The notes beneath the pieces were generated by a model. It had not been told where the DNA came from. It worked only from the letters and a program-made list of their open reading frames with translations, and ran no database searches. The position numbers and the translations under genes are program-made. DNA of 64,000 bases, taken from assembly GCF_003947415.1 (NCBI RefSeq), contig NZ_QHKL01000002.1, positions 1,364,001 through 1,428,000 of the forward strand, given 5' to 3'. Source of the stretch: Amycolatopsis sp. WAC 01376 (lineage in GTDB: Bacteria > Actinomycetota > Actinomycetes > Mycobacteriales > Pseudonocardiaceae). Shown piece by piece: positions 24,784 to 33,478 of the stretch; position 1 is the first letter of the stretch; every line of letters starts with the position of its first letter.

Positions 24784-24897
24784 CCGTCCCTCGTTCCTTG
24801 GTTCACCTTCCGGCGCTACCTGCGGTCGATGTTCGCTTGGTACACCCGGCCCTAGCGTCGTGAGCCGTTGGGAATCCAAGGAAGAAGGGGGAAGTAG

Positions 24898-26403
24898 ATG
24901 AAACGGCTCTTGGCCGCCGGGATGCTCCCGGTGATCGTGGGCGGGCTGCTCGCCGGAGCCACACCGGCTTCGGCGAGCGTCCCGGCTCACTACGCCGATC
25001 AGAAGCTGGTTTGGCATCCCTGCGCCGAATCGGACCTGATCTCGTTGCCGCCGGGCACCGACATCAGCGGGCTCGAATGCTCGACGTTCCGTACTCCCCG
25101 GGACTGGGATCGGGCGGGGGAGCGGCAGGATCTGACCATCGCGGTCAGCAGGCTGAAGGCGACCGGCCCGTCGACGGCCTCGCTGCTCACCAACCCCGGT
25201 GGGCCGGGCGGACCCGGCCGCTGGCAGCCGACGATGTTCCGCGGGCAGGAGAAACTGCGCGAGCACCAGGACATCATCGGCATCGACGTACGAGGGACCG
25301 GCAAGAGCACCAACGTGACCTGCCGGGGAGCCGTCGACGGCATCCGGAAGCTGGATCCGCGCGACCGGGATCCGCGCAATCTGGACCAGATCCTGGCGAA
25401 CGCCGAGTACGCGGCCAAGTCCTGCCAGAGCGCCGGCGGCGAACTCGGGCCGCTGATCACCACGTATCAGACGATCAAGGACTTCGACCTGCTCCGGACC
25501 CTGCTCGGCCGGGAGAAGATCAACTGGGTCGGGTACTCGGGCGGCACCTGGCTGGGCGCGCACTACGCCCAGCAGTTCCCGCAGCGGACCGGGCGGTTCG
25601 TGCTGGATTCCTCGACGGAGTTCACCACGGACTGGCAGAAGACGTTCGACCGGCAGCCGGTCGGTTTCGAACGGCGCTGGCGGCAGGACTTCCTGCCGTG
25701 GATGGCGCGGTACGACGCCAAGTACCACTTCGGCACCAATGGCGAAGAGGTCCGGCAGACCTACGAGCGGGTCCGTTATGCCTTGTCCCGCAACCCGATG
25801 GACGGGACCGGGCCGATGGAACTCGACACCGCCATCATCTACCTGCTCTACAAAAAGGCGACCTTCCCGGCGCTGGCCGATCTGCTGGTCAAGGTCCGGG
25901 ACGCGATGGAGAACCAGCAGGCCAAGCCCGAGGCCAAAGCCGCCGTCGAGGCCGCGGGTGACCAGTCCGACGCGGCGGACGCCACCTTCTGGAACACCGT
26001 CTGTGGCGAAGGGCGTTTCACCGGCACCCGCGAGTCGCTGATCCGCGCTTCGCAGCGGAACCTCGACCGCGGTCTGCTCCTGGCGGGCGGCGGCACGTTG
26101 AACGCCTCGGTGTGCCTGTTCTGGGACAAGGAACCGCGTCCGCTGCCGAAGCTGGACGGCAAAGGGGTCCCGCCGGTGCTGATCGTCCACTCCGAGCACG
26201 ACCCGGCCACGGCGATCGAGGGCGCCCGGAAGGCGCACGCGGGGTTCGCGAACTCGCGCATGCTGACCGTGACCGGTGAAGGCGACCACGGGCTCTACGC
26301 GGACGGGAACCCCGCGGTGGACAAGATCGTGAACGCCTTCCTGGTCGACGGGGTCGTCGACGCCGACCAGAGCGTCCCCGGTATGCCGCTGCCGGTGCCT
26401 TAG
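24898..26403 (+). CDS. Secreted alpha/beta hydrolase, tripeptidyl aminopeptidase family
   Basis: This is a 501-residue exported protein with a signal peptide ending near ASA-SV. It has NPGGPGGPG (oxyanion region), VGYSGGTWLG with the nucleophile serine (about residue 212), HSEHDPAT with the acid and GEGDHGLY with the histidine, plus a C-terminal TAP-like domain. This is the pattern of the Streptomyces SlpD/SlpE and Tap mycelial proteases, which release peptides from protein N-termini. Its stop overlaps the convergent uricase gene by 4 bases. Confidence 0.92.
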   Translation: MKRLLAAGMLPVIVGGLLAGATPASASVPAHYADQKLVWHPCAESDLISLPPGTDISGLECSTFRTPRDWDRAGERQDLTIAVSRLKATGPSTASLLTNPGGPGGPGRWQPTMFRGQEKLREHQDIIGIDVRGTGKSTNVTCRGAVDGIRKLDPRDRDPRNLDQILANAEYAAKSCQSAGGELGPLITTYQTIKDFDLLRTLLGREKINWVGYSGGTWLGAHYAQQFPQRTGRFVLDSSTEFTTDWQKTFDRQPVGFERRWRQDFLPWMARYDAKYHFGTNGEEVRQTYERVRYALSRNPMDGTGPMELDTAIIYLLYKKATFPALADLLVKVRDAMENQQAKPEAKAAVEAAGDQSDAADATFWNTVCGEGRFTGTRESLIRASQRNLDRGLLLAGGGTLNASVCLFWDKEPRPLPKLDGKGVPPVLIVHSEHDPATAIEGARKAHAGFANSRMLTVTGEGDHGLYADGNPAVDKIVNAFLVDGVVDADQSVPGMPLPVP

Positions 26404-27278
26404 AAGGCGGCGAGGGTGTGCCAGGCCAGGCCTGCGTCCTCCGCGTCATCGCGGAGGACGACACCCTCGATGAGGCCGTACGGGCGGTCGGCGGCGTAGA
26501 AGACCTCGTTGTCGTTCTTCAGCCCGAACGGCGACAGGTCCACCAGGAAGTGGTGCTTGTTCGGCAGTGAAAGCCGGACTTCGGCGACCTCTTCGCGTTC
26601 CTTGAGCACAGCCTCTCCCATCGCGTACAGCGTTTGCTGCAGGGAGAGGCTGTGCTTGTCCGCGAAGGTCTCCAGCAGGATCCGCCGCACTTCGGCGTGG
26701 CTCGTGGCCCAGTCGATCCCGTCGCCCTGGTAGCGCCAGCGCGCGGTCACGGCGGTCGCGAGGATCCGGTCGTTCGTCTCGGCCAGCGTCGTGTACTCGT
26801 CGCGAGGGAAGCCGTGGAACTCCGACCCGGTCGACTTGAGCACCACGAGATCGTCCAAACCGGACACCACCCAGGCCTGGTCACCCTGAACGGTGACCGC
26901 GGTCGTGCGCTTTTCGCTGCCCGCCTGGGAGAACGCGTGGTCGTGGCCGGAGATGCGGTTCCAGCCGTGTTCGTCGATCAGGATCCGGGCGCCGGTGATG
27001 TGCTCGAACGAGCCGACGAAATGCCGCCCGAGCCGCAGCGCGAAGTCCTCGATCTCGCCGACGGGTGCCTCCTTGGCGAAGGCGTACACGGTGTTCTTCT
27101 GGGTGTCGGTCGCGACGACGTCGGCGTTGTCGCCGGTGAGGTGCGTGGCCGCGAGATCGCCGCGCAGCGACGTCGAAACGGTGAGGTCTTTGAGGTGGTG
27201 GACGGTGCCTTCGCGCCGGACGGTGACGAGCCGGACTTCGGCCTTGCCGTACTGGTTGGGGCCCAGGGTGATGGCCAC
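26400..27278 (-). CDS. pucL: Uricase (factor-independent urate hydroxylase)
   Basis: The 292-residue protein matches cofactor-free uricase in length and motifs: YGKAEVRLVTV with the active-site lysine (about residue 12), ATDTQKNTVYAFAK with the partner threonine (about 57), and NRISGHDHAFS. It oxidises urate to 5-hydroxyisourate. It is the last gene of the uraD–uraH–uricase run, 6 bases after uraH. Confidence 0.96.
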   Translation of the reverse strand: MAITLGPNQYGKAEVRLVTVRREGTVHHLKDLTVSTSLRGDLAATHLTGDNADVVATDTQKNTVYAFAKEAPVGEIEDFALRLGRHFVGSFEHITGARILIDEHGWNRISGHDHAFSQAGSEKRTTAVTVQGDQAWVVSGLDDLVVLKSTGSEFHGFPRDEYTTLAETNDRILATAVTARWRYQGDGIDWATSHAEVRRILLETFADKHSLSLQQTLYAMGEAVLKEREEVAEVRLSLPNKHHFLVDLSPFGLKNDNEVFYAADRPYGLIEGVVLRDDAEDAGLAWHTLAAF

Positions 27279-27284
27279 GGGCGA

Positions 27285-27602
27285 TCAGCTCCCTCGATAG
27301 GTGGAATAGGCGAACGGGCTCAGCAGCAACGGCACGTGGTGGTGCTCGGTCCCGTCGGCGATGCGGAAGGTCAGGGTGACTTCGGGGAAGAAGGAGTCCG
27401 GGCCGAGGTGGGCGCCGGTGTCGAAGACCAGCCGGTACACCCCGGGTTCCAGGGTTTCCGGGCCGAGGTCGCGGATCCGGCCGTCGGCGTCGGTCCGCCC
27501 TTCGGCGACGGGGTCGCCCGCGCCGGTTTCGAGGCGGACCGCGACGCCTGCCGCGGGCCGTCCCGCGGCGGTGTCGAGGATGTGCGTGGTCACGAGGCTC
27601 AT
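27285..27602 (-). CDS. uraH: 5-Hydroxyisourate hydrolase
   Basis: The 105-residue protein has the transthyretin-like HIUase signature: VTTHILDTAAGRPAAGV at the N-terminus (catalytic His about residue 7) and the C-terminal tetrapeptide YRGS. It converts 5-hydroxyisourate to OHCU, the step after uricase. It overlaps uraD by 4 bases, so the three ring-opening steps are coexpressed. Confidence 0.95.
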   Translation of the reverse strand: MSLVTTHILDTAAGRPAAGVAVRLETGAGDPVAEGRTDADGRIRDLGPETLEPGVYRLVFDTGAHLGPDSFFPEVTLTFRIADGTEHHHVPLLLSPFAYSTYRGS

Positions 27603-28090
27603 GCCGTCACCGCCTTCTCCAGCCGCAGCGCGGCGATCCTTGCCAGCTCTTGGCCGGCCACTTCGAGTTCCTTTTCGGGGTCGTTCGAGAGCCTCGAACG
27701 CAGGTTTTCCAGCAGTTCGGCGCCGCTCCGGCCGCTCGCGCAGACCAGGAAGACATGCCCGAACGTCGCCTCGTACTCGGCGTTGGCCGCGGCGAACTCG
27801 CGCGCCGCGGCACCGTCCACACCGGACTGTTCCGAGCGTGACCAGCCGGCCTCGGTGCTCGCGCCCCCCGCTTTCTCCCCGATCCGGGGATGGGCGGCCA
27901 TGGCGCGCCGGACCTCTTCGGGACGCAACGGGGTGAGCGTCTCCGCCGCGGCGGGCAGCGCGGCGAGGTCGGCGTACGGACGCCTGGCCAGCAGGGTTTC
28001 CACCCAGCGCGGGACGTCGAGGCAGGCGGTCAGCGCCGGCCGGACGTCCTGAGCGGGAGCCTGGTTGAACTCTCGAATGGTGAGCGGCAC
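27599..28090 (-). CDS. uraD: OHCU decarboxylase
   Basis: The 163-residue protein shows LARRPYADLAALPAAA, the active-site histidine in AAHPRIGEKAG (about residue 67) and YEATFGHVFLVCASGRS. It makes (S)-allantoin from OHCU, completing urate to allantoin with uraH and uricase. It is the first gene of the run, with a palindrome (28125–28139) in its short upstream gap. Confidence 0.94.
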   Translation of the reverse strand: MPLTIREFNQAPAQDVRPALTACLDVPRWVETLLARRPYADLAALPAAAETLTPLRPEEVRRAMAAHPRIGEKAGGASTEAGWSRSEQSGVDGAAAREFAAANAEYEATFGHVFLVCASGRSGAELLENLRSRLSNDPEKELEVAGQELARIAALRLEKAVTA

Positions 28091-28124
28091 GGGAACCGAC
28101 GGTACGGCGACGCTTCCGGTGTCG

Positions 28125-28139
28125 TCAACATTTTGTTGA
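28125..28139. promoter_or_regulatory. Candidate operator upstream of uraD–uraH–uricase
   Basis: TCAACA and TGTTGA flank TTT, a perfect 6-3-6 palindrome in the 58-base gap between the regulator gene at 28149 and the uraD start at 28090. Its position suits repression or activation of the uricase operon. The binding protein could be the adjacent regulator. Confidence 0.5.
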
Positions 28140-28148
28140 AACAGCTCT

Positions 28149-28625
28149 TCATTCTTGGTCGCGGTTGAGGTAGTTGTAGACCGTGAACCTCGTGACCCCC
28201 AGCGCCTCGGCGACGGTCGACACCGATTTGCGGAGGCCGAACGCCCCGCGTTCCTTGAGCAGCCGCACCGCGCGCTGCTTGGTGGCGCGGTCGAGGGTGT
28301 CGAGTTTGCCGCCGAGTTCGCGTTCGACGTCGCCGATGAGCCGGGACAGTGCGCTGTGCAGTTCGACGGCGGGTTCGGTCGAGTCGTCGCCGACCTGGCG
28401 GAGCTGGAGGGTCACGCGGGTCGCGCCGCCGTTCAGCGCCGCCCTGGCGATGGCGGGGAGCGCGTCGAGGAGGGCGTCGGCGTCGCCGCGGACGAGAGTG
28501 CCGAGCGGGCCGAAGTCGGTCGACAGGCCCGCGTCTTCCGCCGTGTCGCGGGCTTTGACGGCATGCTCGGGTGGCGGGCCCTCGCCGTGGAACGGTTCGC
28601 TGGTGAACTCGGCTTCTAACTGCAC
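28149..28625 (-). CDS. Regulator: YkoF/MTH1187-like domain fused to YheO-type helix-turn-helix
   Basis: GTG 28625 gives 158 residues, starting VQLEAEFTSEPFHGEG. Residues 1–80 resemble the thiamine-binding (YkoF/MTH1187) ferredoxin-like fold, with STDFGPLGTLVRGDADALL and GATRVTLQL. Residues about 115–158 hold a helix-turn-helix (AVRLLKERGAFGLRKSVSTV, then AEALGVTRFTVYNYL) like that of YheO/DauR. It lies between the uricase operon and allB and is divergent from allB, so a ligand-sensing role in allantoin metabolism is likely. Codon 3 is the rare TTA. No strong ribosome binding site is seen, so the start is uncertain. Confidence 0.75.
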   Translation of the reverse strand: MQLEAEFTSEPFHGEGPPPEHAVKARDTAEDAGLSTDFGPLGTLVRGDADALLDALPAIARAALNGGATRVTLQLRQVGDDSTEPAVELHSALSRLIGDVERELGGKLDTLDRATKQRAVRLLKERGAFGLRKSVSTVAEALGVTRFTVYNYLNRDQE

Positions 28626-28700
28626 CCAGCGAAGGTAGCGCCGCCGGAGCTCGTTGACGAGCAGGGTGGCCGGAGTTAATGTCGAAGTGCGAAACCTCGA

Positions 28701-28715
28701 TTCCACTGAGTGGAA
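28701..28715. promoter_or_regulatory. Palindromic operator upstream of allantoinase
   Basis: TTCCACTGAGTGGAA is a perfect 7-1-7 palindrome 15 bases before the allB start. It is of IclR type and resembles the site at 6771–6785 upstream of aceB. It probably binds the AllR-like protein encoded at 5966–6742, or the adjacent regulator. Confidence 0.6.
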
Positions 28716-28729
28716 ATTGGAGGCTCTAG

Positions 28730-30058
28730 ATGGACCTGGTGATCAAGGCTGCCCGAGCGGTGACGGCTGCCGGAGAGGTACCCGCGACCATCGGTGTCGA
28801 CGACGGCCGCATCGTCGCGGTCGAACCCGCCGGAGCCGGTCTGGACGGCGATCGGGTGCTCGAACTCGGCGAGGACGTCGTCCTGCTGCCGGGGCTCGTG
28901 GACACCCACGTGCACGTCAACGACCCGGGCCGCACCGAATGGGAGGGTTTCGCTTCGGCGACGCGCGCTGCCGCGGCGGGCGGGGTCACCACGATCGTGG
29001 ACATGCCGCTGAACAGCCTGCCGCCGACGGTCGACGTCGCGGCGCTGGAGGTGAAGCGCAAGACCGCCGAGGGCCGGGTGCACGTCGACGTCGGGTTCTG
29101 GGGCGGCGCGATCCCCGGCAACATCGCGGAGCTGCGCGGCCTGCACGAGGCCGGGGTGTTCGGTTTCAAGTCCTTCCTGCTGCATTCCGGGGTCGACGAG
29201 TTCCCGCCGCTGGACGCGCGGGGACTCGAAGAAGCGATGACCGAACTGCGGACCTTCGACGGCATGATCATCGTGCACGCGGAGGACTCCGACGCGATCG
29301 ATCACGCGCCAGACCCCCACGGCGAGAAGTACGAAGACTTCCTGCACTCGCGTCCGCGTGGTGCGGAGAACGTGGCGATCGCGCAGGTCATCGAGCTCGC
29401 GAGGAAGACCGGTGTCCGCGCGCACATCCTGCATCTGTCCTCTTCGGACGCGCTGCCGATGGTCGAGAGCGCGCGGCGCGACGGAGTGCGGCTGACCGCC
29501 GAGACCTGCCCGCACTACTTGAGTTTCACCGCGGAGGAGATCGGCGACGGCGCCACGCAGTTCAAGTGCTGCCCGCCGATCCGCGAGGCGGGGAACCGTG
29601 AACTGTTGTGGCAGGGCCTCGCGGACGGCGTCATCGACTGCGTGGTGACCGACCATTCGCCGTGCACCCCGGAGCTGAAACGCTTCGACAGCGGCGATTT
29701 CGGGCTCGCCTGGGGCGGGATCGCCGGTCTGCAACTCGGCCTGCCCGCCGTCTGGACCCAGGCGCGGCAGCGCGGGTTCGCCCTCACCGATGTCGTCCGC
29801 TGGATGGCCGAACATCCGGCCGCGCAGGCGGGCATGCGCCGCAAAGGTCATCTCGCGCCGGGTTACGACGCCGATTTCAGCGTGTTCGCACCCGACGAGG
29901 CCTTCGTCGTCGACGTCGCGAAGTTGAAGCACCGCAACCCGGTCAGCGCCTACCACGGACGGCCGCTCGCCGGTGTCGTCCGGAGCACGTGGCTGCGGGG
30001 CGAGGAGATCACCGGCGAAGACCCGGCAGGCGTTCTGCTGACCCGGGGTGACTGCTGA
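28730..30058 (+). CDS. allB: Allantoinase
   Basis: The 442-residue amidohydrolase has [20 protein letters not shown] with two metal histidines (about 58–60), a lysine in [10 protein letters not shown] that is probably the carbamylated metal bridge (about 146), [20 protein letters not shown] and VVTDHSPC with the catalytic aspartate. DPGRTEWEG distinguishes allantoinase from dihydropyrimidinase. It hydrolyses allantoin to allantoate. The allantoicase gene follows closely. Confidence 0.95.
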   Translation: MDLVIKAARAVTAAGEVPATIGVDDGRIVAVEPAGAGLDGDRVLELGEDVVLLPGLVDTHVHVNDPGRTEWEGFASATRAAAAGGVTTIVDMPLNSLPPTVDVAALEVKRKTAEGRVHVDVGFWGGAIPGNIAELRGLHEAGVFGFKSFLLHSGVDEFPPLDARGLEEAMTELRTFDGMIIVHAEDSDAIDHAPDPHGEKYEDFLHSRPRGAENVAIAQVIELARKTGVRAHILHLSSSDALPMVESARRDGVRLTAETCPHYLSFTAEEIGDGATQFKCCPPIREAGNRELLWQGLADGVIDCVVTDHSPCTPELKRFDSGDFGLAWGGIAGLQLGLPAVWTQARQRGFALTDVVRWMAEHPAAQAGMRRKGHLAPGYDADFSVFAPDEAFVVDVAKLKHRNPVSAYHGRPLAGVVRSTWLRGEEITGEDPAGVLLTRGDC

Positions 30059-30071
30059 GATGGAGGATGCC

Positions 30072-31076
30072 GTGAACGACCGTCCTGAGTGGACAGCCTT
30101 GCCCGATCTGGCCTCGCGCAAGTTCGGCGGGACCGTGATGTGGGCGACGGACGAGTTGTTCGCCGAGAAGGAGAACCTGGTCAACCCCTGGGTGCCCGCG
30201 CACCAGACGGAGACCTTCGGGCCCAAGGGGCAGGTCTACGACGGCTGGGAGACCCGGCGGCACCGTGAGCCCGGCGACGACCAGGCCGTCGGCCGGCTCG
30301 GCCTGGCGGGCGCGATCACCGGCATCATCGTGGACACCGCGTTCTTCAAGGGCAACTACCCGCCGTTCGTCTCGGTGGAGGCGTGCGCCGTCGACGGCTA
30401 TCCCAACGCCGCCGAACTGTCCGAACTGGACTGGGACGTGCTGGTGAAACGCGGCGCGGCGGCGGGGCACACGGAGAACTTCTTCGAAATCGGCGGGAGC
30501 AAGCGCTACACGCACGTCCGGCTGACCATGCATCCGGACGGCGGCGTTGCCCGGCTGCGCGTGCACGGCACGCCGATCCCGGACCCTCGTCTGCTCGATC
30601 CCGGCGCGCTCGACCTCGCCGCGCTGGAGAACGGCGCGGTGGTCACCGGATGCAGCGACATGTTCTATTCCTCGCCCAACAACCTCTTCTCGCCAGGGCT
30701 CGCCGCGCATCAGGCCGAAGGCTGGGAGACCGCGCGGCGCCGGGACGACGGGAACGACTGGGTCACGGTGCGGCTCGCCGGCGCGGGCGTCGTCCGGTTC
30801 GCCGAACTGGACAACAGCAACCTCAAGGGCAACGCGCCGGGCTGGGCGGCGCTGAGCGGCCGGGACGGCGACGGCGAGTGGGTCGAGTTGCTGCCGAAGA
30901 CACGTCTGCAACCGGACACCCGGCACCGGTTCGCGCTCGCCGAGGGACCCGAGGTGACCGAAGTGCGGCTCGACATCTATCCCGACGGCGGGATGGCGCG
31001 CCTGCGTCTCTTCGGCGCGCTGACCGATCGGGGTCGCGCTGACCTCGCTTCGCGCTTCGAAGAAACGCGGGGTTAA
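30072..31076 (+). CDS. alc: Allantoicase
   Basis: The product is 334 residues from GTG 30072, which has GGAGG five bases upstream; in-frame ATG 30060 or GTG 30048 would add 4 or 8 residues. The two tandem allantoicase repeats are visible: the FFKGNYPPFVSVEAC, THVRLTMHPDGGVARLRVHG half and the LDNSNLKGNAPGW, EVRLDIYPDGGMARLRLFG half. It splits allantoate into ureidoglycolate and urea. No ureidoglycolate lyase gene is nearby. Its stop overlaps a convergent small gene by 3 bases. Confidence 0.95.
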   Translation: MNDRPEWTALPDLASRKFGGTVMWATDELFAEKENLVNPWVPAHQTETFGPKGQVYDGWETRRHREPGDDQAVGRLGLAGAITGIIVDTAFFKGNYPPFVSVEACAVDGYPNAAELSELDWDVLVKRGAAAGHTENFFEIGGSKRYTHVRLTMHPDGGVARLRVHGTPIPDPRLLDPGALDLAALENGAVVTGCSDMFYSSPNNLFSPGLAAHQAEGWETARRRDDGNDWVTVRLAGAGVVRFAELDNSNLKGNAPGWAALSGRDGDGEWVELLPKTRLQPDTRHRFALAEGPEVTEVRLDIYPDGGMARLRLFGALTDRGRADLASRFEETRG

Positions 31077-31249
31077 GGACGGGCGCCCGGCCGGTTCAGG
31101 TAGGCGGAGAACAGCGAGAGGACGATCCCGACCGAGAAGATCGCGGTGAGCCACCAAGCGCCGCCGATGGACAGGTTCCACACCAGGGCACCCGCCATGA
31201 GCAGTGCCATGACGATGTTCCTGATCTGCAGCGGCGTCGGTTTGGCCAT
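31073..31249 (-). CDS. Small two-helix membrane protein, 58 residues
   Basis: ATG complementary to 31247–31249 opens a 58-residue frame: a short polar start (MAKPTPLQIRN), two hydrophobic helices (about 12–26 and 32–50) with WNLSIGGAWWL between them, and a basic end NRPGARP. It fills the space between alc and the secreted-protein promoter and ends 4 bases inside alc on the opposite strand. The composition is like conserved actinobacterial small membrane proteins, but no function is known. Confidence 0.65.
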   Translation of the reverse strand: MAKPTPLQIRNIVMALLMAGALVWNLSIGGAWWLTAIFSVGIVLSLFSAYLNRPGARP

Positions 31250-31356
31250 ACCGCCACCTTCTCACGCGTCCGGATTTTTTCGAGCGGCGGGCAACCCCAC
31301 GGGTGTGACATGCGTAACCGACATGTCAACTTCATCCACTTGCTGGGGAGACCGAA

Positions 31357-33474
31357 GTGCAAGCCGAAACCCGAAGAATTCCGCGGCGGGGCCTCGCGCT
31401 TTTCGCCGCTTGCCTGGCCGGGAGCGCCGTGTTCGCCGCCCCCGCGCAAGCGACGTCGCCCGAAACCGTGGCGCGTTCGCAGCAGAAGCCGGTCGAGATG
31501 CGCTCGGAACGCACCGAGAACTCGTCCACGTTCGCCAATCCCGACGGTTCCCGCACCACCCAGGTGCACGGCGGTCCGGTCCACGTCCGCCGCGGTGGTG
31601 ACTGGGTGCCTGTCGACTTGACGCTTGAGAAGAGCGCCGACGGGCTCGTCCGGCCGAAGGCGCATCCACGCGAACTCGTGCTGGCCGGCGCGAGCGCCAA
31701 GAGCGGTGATCTCGCCACCGTGCAGAGCCGGGACGGGAAGGTCGCCCTGCAGTACCCGGGCGCGCTGCCCGAGCCGGTGCTGACCGGCGAGACCGCCACG
31801 TACCCGGAGATCCAGCCCGGCGTCGACCTGCAGGTCAAGGCCACGCGGACCGGTTTCGAGCAGTTCTTCGTCGTCAAGCGGCGTCCCGATCGCGCGCTGA
31901 CGTTCGCTCTCCCGCTGCGGGCGACCGGGCTCACGCCGCGCACCGACGCGGACGGGAACACGCAGCTGGTCACGGCGTCCGGCGCGGTGGTGGGCAGTGT
32001 GCCCGCCGCCGAGATGTGGGACTCGCGGATCGACCAGCGCAGTGGCGACCCCGTCGCCAAGGTGAAGGTCGGGAAAGTGGTGTCCGCCAAGGAACGCGGA
32101 ACACTCGGCTTGAACGTGACGCCGGACGCGGGCTACTTCGCCGACCCGGCGCGGTCCTATCCGGTCATCGTCGATCCGGGTGTGTCGGTGTGGACGAACT
32201 TCGACACCTTCACGCAGTCGAACATCGCGACCACCGACCAGTCGGGTGCCACCGAACTCCGCATCGGCACCTATGACGGCGGAGCCACGAAGGCCCGGTC
32301 GTATCTCCACTTCGACGTGGCGCGGTTCCGCGGCGCCGCGATCGATTCGGCCACGTTGTCGTTGTGGGGCAACCATTCCTACTCCTGCTCGCCGCGTAAC
32401 TGGGAGATCTGGGACTCCCTGCCCGCCGACACGGGCACGCGCTGGTCGAACCAGCCGCCGCCCCGCACGCGATGGGCGACGACGAACGCGACCCGTGGCT
32501 ACAGCGCGGCCTGCGCGGCCGACTGGGTCCGGACCCCGATCGGGAACCTGGTCGGTGCCTGGGCCGGTTCGGGGGTCACCACCGGATCGATGGTGCTGAA
32601 GGCGGAGAACGAGTCGGATTCCTTCGGCTGGAAGAAGTTCTCGTCCGGCGAGGGCGGCAAGTCGCCGTACATCGAGGTGACCTACCGGAACCAGCGGCCG
32701 AATCCCGCCGCCGGGCACGACATCTCGGACCGCGTCGACATCGGCGGCGTCACCCACACGAAGTCCCTCACCCCGACGCTGCGCTTCACGCCGACAGACC
32801 CCGACGGCGGCAACGTCACCGCGGTCTTCTACGTCTACGAAGGCGAAACGATGATCGGGGACTACTGGAAGTGGGACGTCCCCTCCGGCACCGCCGCGAC
32901 CTGGACGGTGCCGCCAGGACTGTTGCAGGACAACCACAGCTACCGGTTCCGGGCCACCACATTCGACCCCGGTGAAGAGTTCGCCGACGACGCCTGGGTC
33001 TCACTGCAGGCGGTGTCGAGCGGGCTCTACGCCGATGTCGCCGCGTGCGGCTGGAACAACGGGACCAAGGTGCAGCAGTGGCCGTCGAACGGCGCGGACT
33101 GCCAGAAGTTCTTCCCGTGGGGAACCGGTGACGGCTACTACCAGTTCCGTGCCAAGCATTCCGGGCAGGTCTTGGACAACACCGGCTGTCATACGGCCAG
33201 CGGGAACCCGGTGACCACCTACGACCGCGTCGCGGGCGCGTGCCAGAAGTGGACGATCGAACCGCAGACGGTCGGCACGGGGGTGTACCGGTACGCCGTC
33301 CAGAACGCGGGCAAGCTGCTGGACCAGGGCTGCACCGCGGGCCAGGGAGCACCGCTGTTCATCTGGGACCGGATCCCCGGTCGCGGCTGCCAGAACTGGC
33401 GGATGCCGGTCTCGCCGGCGAACGGGGTCACCGTGCAGTGGCTGCCGTTCACGGTGAACACCGCGGCGGAGTAA
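31357..33474 (+). CDS. Secreted DNRLRE-domain protein with ricin-type C-terminus
   Basis: The 705-residue protein starts at GTG 31357 with GGGGAG upstream. It has a signal peptide (GLALFAACLAGSAVFAAPAQA), a middle DNRLRE-type region (SYLHFDVARFRGAAIDSATLSL, about 305–325), and a C-terminal trefoil-like repeat (YQFRAKHSGQVLDNTGC, then YRYAVQNAGKLLDQGC; QxW-like KW/NW ends). DNRLRE regions often precede RHS or sugar-binding modules in Streptomyces; here a carbohydrate-binding tail replaces the RHS repeats. It probably binds a surface or extracellular glycan. Confidence 0.82.
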   Translation: MQAETRRIPRRGLALFAACLAGSAVFAAPAQATSPETVARSQQKPVEMRSERTENSSTFANPDGSRTTQVHGGPVHVRRGGDWVPVDLTLEKSADGLVRPKAHPRELVLAGASAKSGDLATVQSRDGKVALQYPGALPEPVLTGETATYPEIQPGVDLQVKATRTGFEQFFVVKRRPDRALTFALPLRATGLTPRTDADGNTQLVTASGAVVGSVPAAEMWDSRIDQRSGDPVAKVKVGKVVSAKERGTLGLNVTPDAGYFADPARSYPVIVDPGVSVWTNFDTFTQSNIATTDQSGATELRIGTYDGGATKARSYLHFDVARFRGAAIDSATLSLWGNHSYSCSPRNWEIWDSLPADTGTRWSNQPPPRTRWATTNATRGYSAACAADWVRTPIGNLVGAWAGSGVTTGSMVLKAENESDSFGWKKFSSGEGGKSPYIEVTYRNQRPNPAAGHDISDRVDIGGVTHTKSLTPTLRFTPTDPDGGNVTAVFYVYEGETMIGDYWKWDVPSGTAATWTVPPGLLQDNHSYRFRATTFDPGEEFADDAWVSLQAVSSGLYADVAACGWNNGTKVQQWPSNGADCQKFFPWGTGDGYYQFRAKHSGQVLDNTGCHTASGNPVTTYDRVAGACQKWTIEPQTVGTGVYRYAVQNAGKLLDQGCTAGQGAPLFIWDRIPGRGCQNWRMPVSPANGVTVQWLPFTVNTAAE

Positions 33475-33478
33475 CGCC

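Noticed and set aside
28617..28619. TTA codon as strong evidence for bldA control of the regulator
   Set aside because: TTA also occurs in glnD (45859), comM (62388) and the EamA gene, so it is not specific enough; kept only as a side remark.
31357..33474. RHS toxin
   Set aside because: The DNRLRE part resembles RHS leaders, but there are no RHS/YD repeats and no toxin tip; the C-terminus is lectin-like.
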